This document shows, one piece after another, positions 49,201-62,200 of a stretch of 64,000 bases of DNA. Numbering within the stretch: position 1 is the first letter of the stretch; every line of letters starts with the position of its first letter. Both the position numbers and the translations under genes were made by a program. This stretch comes from Ectocarpus siliculosus. Its lineage: Eukaryota > Sar > Phaeophyceae > Ectocarpales > Ectocarpaceae. The stretch is taken from NCBI GenBank assembly GCA_000310025.1, contig FN647938.1, positions 911,634 through 975,633 of the forward strand, given 5' to 3'. Under the pieces are notes generated by a model, which was given only the letters and a program-made list of their open reading frames with translations, was not told where the DNA came from and did no database searches.

Positions 49201-51991
49201 ATGATCGTCAAGCCGTGCATCGCCGTGAGTGCCGCGGTCGGCTTGACTTCGAGCGCTCTCGTGGGCGCGCTGCACGCCAGCGGCCCGGGAGGGCTGCCAC
49301 GAGGGGCTCGAGGGACCGCGACTCGGGGCGGCCAGGGCATGGAGGCGACCGGTAGTGGGTTTGACCTTGGCGACTGGTTCAAGCAAGCGTTCACGCCTCA
49401 AACTGCGGCGGCTGTGAAGAAGAAGGCTGGGTGAGGACGAGTGTCGCCGTTTGGGTTCGTGTGTTGTCGGTTGGAAATTGAACGCATGTTGCTGCTGATG
49501 ACGGGTATGCACGCGCAAAATCTGTGTTTCGTCGTTGCTGCTAATTTTGTGAAAAGATCATGAACGTCAGCGGCAGCACTTTGCCACCAGCCCGACAATC
49601 CGCAGACACACAGAGGGAGCAGGCAATGGTAGCAAGCTCAGAGGTGCAGAGTAGGAACAGTCAAGCAGTGACATACTTTGACTCTGCAGCTGTCGTATTC
49701 CGTAGCGAACAACAGGATCGTAACTTCTCCATGCAAGCTGCCAATGTACTTTGATCGGTCCCGTGCGCAGAAGTCCTCTGTGCTCCGGATTTGGTTCCCG
49801 CCGTCAGCGTACCCCCTGGACCGATTTTCAAAGCTCGATTACTCCACGACGAAGAGGATGCATGAACGAAACCATACGTTTTCGGAGAGCTCTCGAACAG
49901 CCGGCTTCAACGCCGCCGTTTTCGGCACCCTCGCTCTTTCTGCTGTTGATAAATCAAGCTTTGAAAATCGGCCCAGGGTGTGTGTTTTCTTGCGTCGTAT
50001 ACGGTACCGTGCTTCTTTCTCTATCGCACACCCTACGCAAAAGCAGGAGCCAGGATCCTCTCGCTACTTGAAGCACGTTCGAGGCGAGACCAATCTTCGG
50101 GAACAGGAAAAGTGCCCATCCCATGTGGTGTTTTGTGTGCAAACTCATGCAATGACCATCACATCTATGCATCCAAGCAGCAGTATATTTTCACCCGGTC
50201 CCGCTCGCAACTCCCCTGCGCTCCGACGCGTACCATCTCTTTCCATAACCATCGCTTCGCAACATGTTTGTAGCACTTCCACCGCCAAGAAGGCGAAGGC
50301 GCCGAGCGGGCGAGGCTGCACGGACGCCGTGCTGGTGCTGGGCGGCACGGGCAAGACAGGGCAGAAGGTCGTGGAGGCCCTCCTGAAACAGAAGCGGGAT
50401 GTGGTCGTTGCCTCGAGGAGCAAGGAGTCCGCGGCGGAGCTGTATGACGCGTCCACCCCGGGGCTCTTTGTGCAGGTAGGCAAACCGAAGTGTTTGGGAT
50501 GATGAGTGTTGTGCTCCCGGGAGTTTTTAGAAAGTCAACGTAATCTCACAGAAAGACTGCCCGTTCGAGATATAACCACAGCTACAGTCGAACGGGATGT
50601 GCTAAAGTCTTCCCCAGGAGCTTGTTTCCACTGTATTCCCAAGGATACTGTGGAAGAAGTGACGCACACGCTTGCAAGGCGCCTGAGAGGACAGGGTTGT
50701 GCACCGCGCGTAGTTTTGGAGGAGCGCCATTAGCGGTAGGTCTTGCCACCGTGTGGGCTCTGTGGCGTGGGCCTGGCATCAAGAAGCGGGGGATCTACGA
50801 AAGTTGCCTGGGATCTACCACAAATAGTATCGTGCGCCCGTGTGCGTACCCGCGTCGGACACGGGATTGTTGGTTCTTGCGCGAGCACCGCTGTCGTATC
50901 GCTTCTTTGGTTACGCGTTGGCAAGACGTGTCTCTCTCCAAGTTAGGTTCTGCGGTGCCCCCTCGTCCCTCTCTCCTTCTCTCTTGTGCCCTTCCCCAGA
51001 TATTCTTCCGGGCTTCCATCTCCGTAAATGCACCTTTTTGTTTCTGCTTCTCTTATTTCGAACTACAAACTCCCACTGCTTTTTCTCGATCGTGTTCCGA
51101 TCATCGTTCAGAGCGGCGTTGACGTGAGGGACGAGGCGACTCTGAAGAATAAGGCCTTGTTTGATGGGGTGACGCAGGTGGGCTATAGGAGAAGCTATCG
51201 TGTGTGGATTGAGTGGTTGCTGCAGATCCCTGTGCGTAAGGGTGAGATGGTCTAGACCTCTGCCTTCGGCGTGGCACGTTCCGTGGCGCTGTTGCACCCG
51301 TCGTCACAGTGGAGGGTTAATGATGGTTTCACTGGTAGTTAGGAGATTCGAAAGAAATTCTGCTGGCTTACGGTGGAAACCCTATCATCTCGAACCGTGG
51401 TTCCTGCTTGCCTCATCGTTGTATGCGCACCGCAAGAGGCTATGTTGACTTTTTGTTTGTTGTACTATGGCAGTGAGAGGGTACTGTAAACCGCACCAAG
51501 AGCAGCGTTGAAAGCGGGCATGGATTTTGGTCGATTCGATTCATCACCTGAGCCCGATGTGCTGGTGCGTACCACTGTAGTGCTCTTTCTCTCAGCGCTG
51601 ATGTTATGACCCACGATCGAGCGACGACAGTCGGGCTGTACGAAGACTGGCTGTCGCGTGCCGCATGATGATCCCTCCGTCCTTTTTACGTATCCCTGTG
51701 TATGTGATTGTGTAAATGTGCGCTGTGACGTTGCAACTTGGGCGCCACCGATGGTCACGACACCCGCAGCCGCGCTCCGCAAACGAGACGCTTGTCTCCA
51801 ATGCCCTTCCATTTCCACGAAGCCACCAAAACTGGCGACCCCCCCCCCCCCCCACCAATACGACCCGAATTGTATTGGTATGTATCCCCGGTTCATTCCA
51901 TCTGTGGCCTCCTCCTCACAACCACTATTTTCACCCCGAATCAGTACGGACGGGACTGTGTAGAGAGATCGGAACGGTCTTTAATGTGAAG

Positions 51992-52031
<40 letters not shown>

Positions 52032-55000
52032 CCACAAACTCACTGACAGGTCGTGTCAGCCCTCGGACCGCGATTCGGCGAGGAGGGCAGCTCCTCGGAG
52101 GCTGTCGACTTCCAGGGTGTGCAGTCCGCCATCGAAGCAGCAGAGGCATTTCTCGAGCAAGGGGATGGCTCCTCAGCAGCCCCGGGTGACCAGGAGCGAG
52201 TCCTGGTTGCTCCGGGAGACAGCGGCAGCGACGAGCGGGGTCCAGGAGGTGGGAGTTTCGAGTTGCCGCAGAAGCCGATGGGAGCCCCCTTTATATTTCT
52301 AGGATTAACCCCCCTTTTATGTTTTTTGTATTGGTGCGGGTTCTGAGCATCTCCGTTGTGGGTGTTGCATCTTCGAAATCTCGGATGTGCGGCCGAGGAT
52401 AGAAAATGGGCCATCTACCGACTTATTCGGATCGTATGTAGACTCAACCGCCCTGTTTGTTTGTATTTGTTTGGGTTCTGAGGGGCGGTTCTGCGTGTTG
52501 TGTCTCCGTAATCTCCCATGTGCGGTCGTAGGACCCGAGGATAGAGAATGAGCCCTCTATTTTCCTAATGTTTCGGATCGTCAGCAGTGCACTTCCTGCG
52601 TGGAAAATGTTAAAATTTATTATAATGAGACGAAAATATTGAGTACACACATACATACACTCACCTCTTTGAGCCTTGTGTGGTGTTTCCTTTTATTTTT
52701 TTTATTTTTTTTGTGGCATTTCTCTTGCCGTCCGAGGCGTGCTGGTGACGAGCCAGTCTTGAAACGTACAGCACAGCAGTACCCCCCGCCTCGGCCAAAA
52801 AACTCCTTCGTCAATCATTTCCGTTTCGTTCGCCTCACTCGATCGATCCCCAGGTGCGTGGCAGCCTCTGGACGATGTCATCATGGGAGGAAGGAGTTCC
52901 AGTGCCTGGCAGAAGGGGGTGGGAGGGGGTGTGCTGGAGCGGCAGTCTGGGAAGACGTTCGGTCGCTGGGCGGGGACCCTGGTGACGGAAGGGGGTGGCT
53001 TCTGCGGCACCGTAATCAAGGTGCGGTGTGGCGCGGTTGGTGGTGGTACACGTGGTGGTGGTTGTTGTTGTTGTGGTTGTCGTCGTTGTTGTTGCTGTTG
53101 ATGGGTGTTTTGTTGGGAGATTTTGTTTCTCCCCGTTGTTGAAAGCTCGTTTGGCGCCGTGCTTGACCTGGTGTGTGGTTCTTGTTTGTTCGTCTTGTGT
53201 TCGCTTCGGCTTTGAGCAGCAGGTTAGCTGTCAACTCGGCCAAAAAGTAGATTCCAATCGTCAAGCCGATCGAACCATTCCATTATCGAGCTATAGCAAG
53301 GGAAAGCCATCGCCTACGTTGACCATGGTCCCGCCCAACCGACATACAGTACACAGGAGCGAGAATCCAGTGACGTACCTGGTAACCTTAGCTCAATCCA
53401 ATCATATGTTAAGCCCACACGGAAACCGAACGAATCCCAAACCCACGAACCAACCCCGGCATTCCTTGGCGGGGCAGGACATGCCCTTCGACGCCACGGG
53501 TTACGATGGCATTCGCATCCGGGTGCGCGGGGACGGCAGCCGTTACAAGTTCCGCCTCAAGCCAGACACGAAGCTGGACAACACTGCCGAGCGGCAATAT
53601 CAGGCGCCGTTCGATACGGTCAAGGGAGAGTGGATCGAGGTAGGGAGAGTGGGGGGGGCTCGAGGGAAAGCGATGAGTTTTTCATGTCGGCACTACGTAC
53701 GCGGTGGTATGTAGGGCAGCGGTTGTGGTGTTTCACTCAAGGATACCAACCTGCCTCGCACACAGGACATCCTACCCGGTGATAAACAGTGTGCGGTTCG
53801 TTTGTGTAGGCTATGATTTAGTTAGGGGCTTCGAGTCCTCTTGCGAACGGTGAAAACGCCACCTTCGTTTAGAAAACCGCTCAAGCCGACACCCAGCCCC
53901 CGCTCCCACTAGCATTCTACGACAGCTCGTGACCAGGGCTGAGAGGCAATGCACATGAGTGTGCTGCTGCTAAATACCATCGGCGGTGATGGCGATCGTT
54001 GCCACGATAGCCACCAGTGCGAAGGCAACCGGCAGGCTGCCGCGCTTGCTGTTTTCGTGTTTTTTCGTGTTTCCGGGCGCCGCCAAGAGATAATACTCAG
54101 ACGTACTGCGTGAAATCATATACCCGAATCTGGTTCTGATTCTGGTTCTGATATTGTTCTGGCTCTGATTGGTTCTGATCCCGCCGAATAGGTGGACCTT
54201 CCGTTCGAGAGCTTCGTCGCGGTGAAGCGTAACTACGTGGACTTCAACGCCCCGCGGGTGAATGAAGGCCCTGCTGGCGGCAAGATGCTAAGCCTCGGGC
54301 TCGTCCTCAGCCGGTTCGGTTTCAATGAGGTGTGTGCTTTGCCGGGGTTTTCTTTTTTTCTGTGTTCTATGGTGGTAGGTGGTCCTGTTTGTTTTTGTTT
54401 GTTTTTGTTGTGGTTGTGGTTGTTGTTGTTATTGGTGGTGGTGGTAGGGGTGGTAGGTTCTGGTGCTGGGGCTGCGTTTTTGTAGTACTTGTTATTCTTT
54501 TCTTGGAGCAGGAACAATAGGTAGCCATCAGATGATGAAAACGACGTTAAGCAGCGAGAATGGGCCTACTGTGTACTGACCATCCGACGACCCAGGCAAA
54601 GCGGAGCACACAAAACCTTATTAACCCACCGGATGACCCCCGGCCCTCAATTGCTGTCTCGCCCACGAGAGCAGTACCCGAACCCCAAGTACACGGCAGG
54701 AGCCTTCCAGCTGGATCTCATGGAGATAAGCTTGTACAAGAAGCCGAGGCCGAACTTCGTGCTCGTCTCCTCTGCTTCCGCGGAGCGATACCACCGGTGC
54801 GGCAAAGATTACTCGCCCTCTTCGTTCGATCCTTGTCTTCTTTTTTTTTTGCGTTTGGGGCGGGAATTAACCGGGCGTATTGCGTGCAATAAATGCGGCG
54901 GAATTACTCCTGGGCGAAGGGGCACTAACGAAGTCAACGCTCGGTCCTGCGGGGAACAAATACACGAACCTCCCAACAGTCTAGAGATTTCAGGTGTCCG

Positions 55001-56511
55001 TGCTAAGAGGGGGAGGGGCGAGAACAACATGGCCGGTTTAACCATCGACCTCGAGGTTAAATCCCGTACTTTTCGTCCAAGACAAGGCCTCCTTGCTGTG
55101 CTTGCGGTTGCTATTGGTTGCGTTACGAGTGTGCTTTCTCCCGACCCTCGCCGTAAACACCACCCCACTCACAAAACACGCACGTCTTTTGCGCGTATCC
55201 CCGGTCGGGCTCTCAGGGCTTCTTCGAAGGCTTTGTCGCGGTGTTTTGTTCTCTTGGCAAAGGGTATGTCGTGTATTGACGGTCGCTCACGGAGGCTTGT
55301 GTGTACAAGTATGGTATCCAGAGAAAAGTGCCGAGAACGGTCTTCGATGGTGCTGTCTGTTCCTGTATGGCATGGTGTGGCCCCGGCTGATAGATCACAC
55401 GTACAGTACTTCACACAAAGGCGCTGCAGACTGGCGCCAGAATAGATGGGACGAAGACACACGCCGTTTTTTTTGTTGTTGTTTTCTACCGGGAATTGTC
55501 CTTGGCCACCATTCGCAACCCGCACTTGGTATGTGGTCCCGTGAACTCTTGAGTATTTTCAACGATCTTGGGGCGCATTTTCAACGCTCTTCTGTCTCCA
55601 GGTTGACCGAGGAGGAACGCAAGAACGACATCCCTATCGTCGCCCTTAACCCCGGGGGCATCCTCAACTGGAAGTACAAGGCCGAGACCAGCCTCCGAAA
55701 ATCGTCGCTTCGGCACTGCGTCGTGCGCGCTACGGGACTCATCGCCGAGGGAAAAGGTGTGCGATTTCCTTCTCTTCCCCCACTGCTATTTTTTCTATTC
55801 CGAAAACTTGTTCTGTTTGTGGTGTGTTGGTCTGCTAATTTGGGTTTTTGACAACGGGGGGATATTTTTCGAGGTTTGAAAAACATTTGTGGGGCGGTGT
55901 CTATGCATACGCACCAACTTTTTTTCTTCTGTAAGACGGATGCTGGATGTATTGAATGGCGTTACGGTAGGTGACACAAGATACCACACCCCCGGGACCG
56001 ATTTTATTAGCTAGATTACTCCCCGACAAAGGCGATGCATAAATGAAACGACACGTTTTCGGAAAGCTCTCGACGAGACGGCTTTCAACGCCACCGTTTT
56101 CGGCGCTGCCACTCTTTCTGCTGTGGAGAAATCGAGCTTTGAAAATCGGCCCGGGGGTGTGGTATCTTGTGTCATCTACGGTATTTTCTCCTCTCTGCTT
56201 CCTCGCGCCCTAGGAATACCTGTTCTTACTTTTAGTCAAAGTACCCTCCATTTGTTTTTGGAATTGTATGGAATTCAGAGGGAGATGAGTCGGTCCGGCT
56301 GCAGATGGGCCAGGGCGACACGCTGTCGGGGAGAGTCTCTCGGGAAGAGGTTGGGTCTACGGTGGCGGCGGCGTTGAGCAGCTCTTACTCGGCGGGGAAG
56401 ACGTTCGAGCTCCGCAGGGATGAGGTGAGGGAGTTGTGTATGCGTAGTTGTTGTTGTTGCTGTTGCTGGTGCTGCTGTTGTTGTTGTTGCTGCTGCTGCC
56501 TGCTGCTGCTG

Positions 56512-56562
<51 letters not shown>

Positions 56563-57153
56563 GTTACTGTTTTTGCCGCTGCTTGTCATTGTATTGCCGC
56601 TGGCGGTTGCGTTATGTGCCTGTCCCTGTCGCCGGCCGTTGGCGCTTGTTTGACTGGGCAGAATTCAGTTGCTGTTTCGGTACCCAAGCTTTTTAGTTTT
56701 CCTCGTGCCATCGCTGTTGGGCCCTATCGTCGCTCCGGTGCTTTCGCTGTTGTGCTTCATACCCCCCACAAACCTCTCGTTGTCTACTCGCGACAACAAC
56801 AAACCCAAGAAATCACCCCCTTATATGATAGTGACGCCATCATCACCCCCTCCTCCCTGCCGAGGTCAACGGTCAAACGAGCACGACTATGAGTACACTC
56901 CCACCCACCCACCGACCCACCCACGCAGGCGGAAGACGCCACCGGGAAAACCCCAGACTTCACGTCCCTGTTCCGCGGTCTGGTTCTCGACGAGGACCGG
57001 TCCCTGGCTTCCGCGGGAGGGGCAAGCCTGCCCCTGCCGCCGTTCGCCATTGTTCAGGACCCTCCCCCGCCGGTAACGGAGGAAAGGAAGCAGGAAATTC
57101 TCAACGACCCGAGGGTCAAGGCTCGGACCGCGGCTTCCAAGAAGCCCGAATGA
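49201..57153 (+). CDS. HCF173-like protein: atypical SDR/NmrA domain with inserted CIA30 domain
   Basis: Eleven exons: 49201-49430, 50274-50475, 51112-51177, 52050-52248, 52854-53020, 53478-53639, 54192-54329, 54675-54796, 55602-55756, 56279-56424, 56929-57153 (TGA). They sum to 1812 nt, 603 aa, every junction in phase. The N-terminus is hydrophobic (SALVGALHA), as expected for plastid import, though I see no clear ASAFAP motif. VLVLGGTGKTGQKVVEALL is the nucleotide-binding glycine motif of atypical SDRs. DDVIMGGRSSS, GYDGIRIRVRGDG, VDLPFESFVAVKR and SLGLVLSRFGFNE are CIA30-domain signatures. FVLVSSASAER, LTEEERKNDIPIVALNPGGI and GDTLSGRVSREEV complete the SDR part. The order and length match HCF173, which in plants promotes psbA mRNA translation. 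The plastid role is inferred. Introns contain two MITEs and several trinucleotide repeats. Confidence 0.88.
49809..50005. mobile_element. MITE copy D in HCF173-like intron 1
   Basis: Left end truncated, starting CCCCCTGGACCGATTTTC. The right end is TTTTCTTGCGTCGTATACGG. The interior is close to copies B and E (ACGTTTTCGGAGAGCTCTCG; CTCTTTCTGCTGTTGATAAA). It lies just beyond the right edge of the segmental duplication. Confidence 0.75.
51991..52032 (+). repeat. (AAC)n microsatellite in intron 3
   Basis: About 14 AAC units close to the acceptor at 52049 of the HCF173-like gene. The ORF through it (poly-Thr) is not coding. Confidence 0.95.
54128..54180 (+). repeat. TTCTGAT-type tandem repeat at intron 6 end
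   Basis: Imperfect repeats of GGTTCTGATTCT type immediately before the acceptor at 54191. They may supply the polypyrimidine or branch-point context, which I cannot confirm. Confidence 0.7.
55964..56182. mobile_element. MITE copy E in HCF173-like intron 9, best preserved
   Basis: 219 bp. Ends ACGGTAGGTGACACAAGATA and the inverse TATCTTGTGTCATCTACGGT. The TIRs extend some 50 bp inward (CACACCCCCGGG, CGATTTT, GCTCGAT). Centre motifs are shared with copies A, B and D. No clear target-site duplication. Confidence 0.85.
56443..56560 (+). repeat. (GTT/CTG)n repeat in intron 10
   Basis: Mixed GTT and GCT/CTG trinucleotides ending in an almost pure GCT run from 56506, about 18 units. It gives long spurious poly-Cys, Leu, Ala or (minus) Gln/Ser ORFs. 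Confidence 0.95.
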
Positions 57154-59209
57154 TTTTATTTTTTCCGTTCCGTGGAATAGTTGATCGGGCCTTGTTGAGG
57201 GGGGTTCCAGAGGCGAAGTCACACGGAATGCGTTCGCTTGTGTTTTCTGTGGGATAGTTGATCGGCGGGGGGGGGTGGAGAGGCGAAGTCAAACCACGGT
57301 TTGGTTGTAGATGTTGCCCCCGCCACGCCGCTTCCAAGACAGTGACGAGCTTGGCCAAGGCCAATAATATGGGGATGGTTTTGTGTCGAAATCCAGCGAG
57401 AACGAGCTTGTTTGATCGTGGTCTAGACTACTTGACGCAGTTTCCGGCCCCTTGGTCGTTCGCTGGGCGTACAGGTGCCAATAAGACACAACTGGGCCGG
57501 TCGGTGTAAATTGAGCTGCTTAACTATTGTAATAGCGGGTTTATTTTTTGTTTCAAAGGAGAGAGATAAATTTAGACAAGAGGCAGAATGTGAAAAGAGG
57601 CAAGACGAACAGAGCGGGGGGCAGGGCGTATTCATGTGAACGCGTGTCGTGGTCGTTAGACATTGGCCTCGCATCACCACTGTACAATGCCGGGACCGGG
57701 CGATAGGCATAGGCACAGGCGGGGGCGGGGGGCATTCGTTCGATTCTCATGCACTTGTTTGGAGTCCAGCTTACGGGTGCTCAGAGCCCACGTACTGGGC
57801 TGCGTGAGAGAAGGGCAACAGGTAACAGGAGTACTGTAGTCAGCGGCGGTAAGAAGTTATCCAAGCTATCGTCGTGTCGCTGCGATGCGAGATCTCGCTT
57901 CGTGCCTTGTCTGTCTTACCTCTCACCAGCCAGCACAAGGGCATTTCGTCACTTCTTGTCGCCTACGAGTTTTTGGGTCACACGGATGATGAGGTGGGTC
58001 ACCAAACTGCTTTCTTTCGTGTCGAGCGGCCAGAAGTCGAACCAATCTGCTTTCTTTTGTGTCAAAGTGGCGAGACGTTGAACGGAGAACACACCGCGTG
58101 AGATTCAACGGCCGTGAATCCGGCACGCGCCACGCGCTTGGTAAAGTTTTGAGATCGTGCTCTGAGGCAAGAGAAAACGTCCGACGAGAGAGAGAGCTGG
58201 GACGGGCTGATGATGATGATGATGATGATGATGTTGTTTTGAGTTGGGTGGGCTAGGAAAGCCAGACCTAGAACATGGAGCTCTTCGCCGATCCCCGATC
58301 AATAAGCGCACCCGATGCCATCTTCTCAAAAACACGATCGACCACAACAACGAATCAGAGAGAGAGATGGTCTCACCACTTATTTTTTGTGTCTAGGGCA
58401 AGCAAGAATGAACAACTTCCAGCCAACCAATGATGATGCGCCCTTTCAGACGAAAACGCACGCACGCACCCATGTCCGACAGGTCAAGGAAGTAAATTCA
58501 GCACGCTTCGTTTTTCGTTCCTGGAGCGCGCGATGAACCCCATCTCGGGGTGACGGCCGTCTCAGTCTTGCCGGCTGCGGCACACCAAACAGCTAAATAC
58601 CAAACAACTTCTCTCCTCTCTCAAGTTCTTCAAAATACTGAGATAGTGCAAAAAAATGTATGCCGCCAAGCGCTTTGATCCTCCTAAAACAAACAGCGCC
58701 GCTCGCTCGCTTTGCTTGGTGCCTGCCAAGAAGTTTCAAGAAGAAAAAGCTCGTGGCCAGAACCTTGTTCAGCCCCAAGCCACCACACCAAAAGGCAAGT
58801 ACTATACACCCCACCATACCCTAACCCCTCCGCAGAACCCAAAAAACAACTTTAACCCCGGTGGGCTGAATGAAATACCCAAAAGAGATTGAATGCATGG
58901 CTCAGCCCCTCCCCCGCTGCGGAAAAAAAAAGGGTCAGTCGAATCATCGCGGAGACAGCAGCAGCGCACCATTAAAACCTACGGAATAAACAACCCTCCC
59001 TGGATCTTGCTCCCAGGCTCATTCATTCATGTGGGATACATACTTCTTGTGCTCCCACCGACTATCCCACACCTCCGACGGCGAGCAAGCACCCGAAAAA
59101 AACACAAAATCACCCCCGCCTCCCCCTGGTCCACCTCCCGCTGTACATACCCTACCCCGTCCAAAGGCTGATTTCACAGCCTCTCAACAGATCGCCATAC
59201 CAACACAAA
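57154..59209. other. Intergenic region between convergent 3' ends
   Basis: No supported gene. It contains a roughly 55-bp direct duplication (57164-57224 and 57245-57299; shared ATAGTTGATCGG and AGAGGCGAAGTCA), which may duplicate 3' UTR sequence of the HCF173-like gene, and a (GAT)n run at about 58209-58232. The ORF at 58656-58892 lacks recognisable similarity or splice context. Confidence 0.6.
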
Positions 59210-62200
59210 TCACCACCCTTCTAGCTCTCGGATCGTCAAACCCTCCTCGTCGGACTCGCGCGGGGGCCCCGCCACCAACACATGGTCGTCGTCATCATCG
59301 TCGAAATCATCGTCACCCAACCACGTGTCCCCCTCCTCCTCTTCCTCTTCCTCTTCCTCTTCCTCGCCAGTCGCCATCCACTGCAAAAACAGATCGTACT
59401 GCTCGTCGTCGCCGCCTGCCTCCTCATCAGGGGGCCACGTCGACTCATCCCCCTCTGCCAGGGGGCGCCGTCGTCTGCTGTGCCCCCCTACGCTCGGCAA
59501 TCGAGGGACCGCGGAGGCGGCGGGGGCGGCGGCAACCCCTCCTTCGACTCCGGCCGCTTCTTCCAGCCCGAGACTGCTCGCCATCCGCCCCTGCAGCCGC
59601 GAGCGCAAGCCCTCTGCGTCGGATAGCCGCCCGGCCCGCTCGTACGCGTCGGCGAGGGCCACGCCCGCCCTGTGGTCGAAGCCCAGCGGGTTGTTGCTCC
59701 GTTCCGTCCCACGGGAGACCCTCGCTTCTTCCCCGTCTGACCCGCGACTTCTACTGCCGCCTCCCGTGGCACCGCCCCCGCTACTGGAGGCGCTTACCTC
59801 TGCCGTGGTGGCGATTACCCTCGCCAGCTCCGCCAGCGCCTCCGCCTCAACGAGCTCCCCCGCGCGGGCCGTCGCAGCCACCGCGACACTGACAACGGCC
59901 GCCGCGTCAGCGGTTCTTCTTCGAACGGCAGACGGTTCCCCGGTTCCGCTGGATGCACCCCCCGCGGTAGGACCACCAACCCGTGGGTCGAACCGCACGG
60001 CGATATCCCGAGCCCCTTCCCAGTCGCCGGCGCGGGCGAAGGCGGTAGCAGCGGCCGCGAGGACCTGCGGCCCCGCACCCCCGGGCACGGAGGCCAGGCG
60101 CTCCTCGGCGTCCAAGAGAACCTGCCGAGTCGCGCTCCTCGCGGGCGCCGCCGACTGCGTCCCGCCCGCGCCCGTCGCGAATCTTGGGATCTTGCTCGCC
60201 GCGGCCAACAGTCGGCGGTAGAGACTCCGCATGCCTTCGGCGGCTTCTTCCGTGCCAAGAGCACCGTCCCCAAATCCGTGCTCGCCCATGAGCTCCAGCA
60301 CCCCCAGGGAGGCCCTGTGCCACTGCTTCCGCTGGCTCCTCGCCCAGCAAACCGCGGCGTACGTCTCCCACCCGATCTCCACCCCGCCGCCGCCGCCGGC
60401 GGCCATGTCGGACAGCACCGACCGAAGCGCCGCATTACCGCTACCCCCGTCCCCATCCACCACAGCGTCCGATCCGCCGGCCCCCCACCCGCCGCGTCCG
60501 CTCAGCGTCGCTTCCTCGTACGAGGAGATATCGTCAGCCACCGTCGCTGCCGACACCGCAAAGGCGTAGTGGCGGGCCTCGGGTAACAACAACAGCCCAT
60601 CGCCTTCGGCCCCCTCGGCGCCGTCTCTCATCTCCGACAGCAGGTCTCGCGCCGTAGCCCAGAGGCCTAACGGCCCGCAGGCGCGCAGGGCTGCCGTGTA
60701 GGTCCGGCCGCAGGGGATGGGCCCCTCGACGATCGACCTGAGGTCGGACCAGACGGACAGGGCCTTGTCCCACGCGCCCGCCCGCAAGCAGGCGTGCATG
60801 ACCGACCTGTGGTCCTTAAACATGCGCCGCTGGTGGGGTGGGGGAGGGTAGAGAGATGATGGTTTGGATTTCCGTTGCTTGGGGGCGAGAGGACAGTATA
60901 AACATGGGGTGTGCACCGCGGGGCATAAAACAAGTGGGGAAAAATACAATTCATGGCTTGCAGCAAGTGTACCAGACACGCTACGAAATCCTCGAAGCAT
61001 CATGCCATCGAGAGGCATAATCGCGGACCCGCTGCTGCCAACTCGTTGTTAGTGTTGAACACCGTTGCACTACTTGTCGTCGCCATGTCATTCGCACAGA
61101 GCACAGCTGACCGCAAAGTTCAAGATTGTTGTGTCCTGCCAAGTCCTCCGTCTAATGCATACTCCGCTCAAGCATAGTATTGCCGTGCCATCGATTTGCT
61201 TCGAGCTTGAGAAACGCTGCTGCACCACGGCTGAATGATTAGCTCACAGACAGCCACAGCCGTCGACATCTCACAGCCTGTTTGTCTTGTACAAAAAAGA
61301 CGAGATCGAACTGAAGAACAAAATACAAAATACCACCTCTCGATGAACTCGACCACACACTAACGTGTTCTGTTCCCGCACCCATTGGCGTTTCTGAGGT
61401 ATTTCGCGCGTACGTTTAGTACATGCCGAGGCACATACGTCATCGACAAGAGCTCGGCGGCGACTCTAGAAATGCGTGAATTTAGGGATGGCCGGTATTT
61501 CGGAGTCGCTCCAAACTATTCATACCTCGTCACCACAATCACCATCATCCTGACCGCTGCAACAGTACAACAAGGACGCCTCTTCTGGCACCGTCTTGTC
61601 AAAAATAGGCGCAACCGGAGCACCATGCGCCTTCGAGAACAACAGAGAGATTGCTCTCTTTTACGAGTTACAGCTGTGATAGGTGAGCCAGTCTTACGTA
61701 CACCCCATCGGAAGACTTTCAGGTTGACACTCCAGTGGCGTGCGTACTGCTATACCGCAGAAATCGACCAAACTTTCTCGGAAACAGCAGAGAGCTTCAG
61801 AGTCGATCTCCCAACATTTCACCGAATTGGTTTACAAAAGGTGTGCCCACCGGCTGCAACACGGGTATGTATCTTGGCTCACCTGCCAATGCGGAGACGG
61901 GTCTGGCATTCCCTGCCCCCGTTCTTCCCCTGCTGCTGGCATGACCGTATCACCACCCCCTCCGTGATGCATCTCTCGGAGCATTCCCATGGCGCGCCTC
62001 CACATCCCCGCCGTCGTGAGCCCGGAGAGCAGCGCTCGCTGCATGTCCCACGCGGACCCCGGGGACACCCCGTCACCGTCCCCTACCGCCGATGCCTCGG
62101 ACTGGAGAACCTGAATCAGCGACCATTCCCCCGCCGCCGCGCAGGCGCGTGCCGCCGAAACGAACGCTCTCTCGTCTAGGTCATCGTCGCCGAACTTGGC

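Larger units (their letters stand above)
36190..49690. repeat. Segmental duplication, right unit (about 13.5 kb)
   Basis: Partner of 22262-36130. It contains L4, the intact BMT5-like gene and the start of the HCF173-like gene. Its right edge falls inside HCF173 intron 1, after which the two units stop matching (left unit runs into the L4 promoter). Edges are approximate. Confidence 0.85.

Noticed and set aside
51716-52189. ORF with poly-Thr run upstream of HCF173-like exon 4
   Set aside because: The Thr run is the (AAC)n intron microsatellite; phase from exon 3 requires the acceptor at 52049.
56305-56892. Long ORFs of poly-Cys, Leu, Ala or Gln around the CTG repeat
   Set aside because: Low-complexity intron sequence; the true exon ends at 56424 with a GTGAGG donor and the frame resumes at 56929.
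58656-58892. 78-codon ORF in the right spacer
   Set aside because: No domain, no codon bias and no splice partners; treated as chance.
59029-60221. Plus-strand ORFs of 287-298 codons
   Set aside because: Antisense to the GC-rich PPR exon; no domain, and the minus frame has clear PPR repeats and in-phase splicing.
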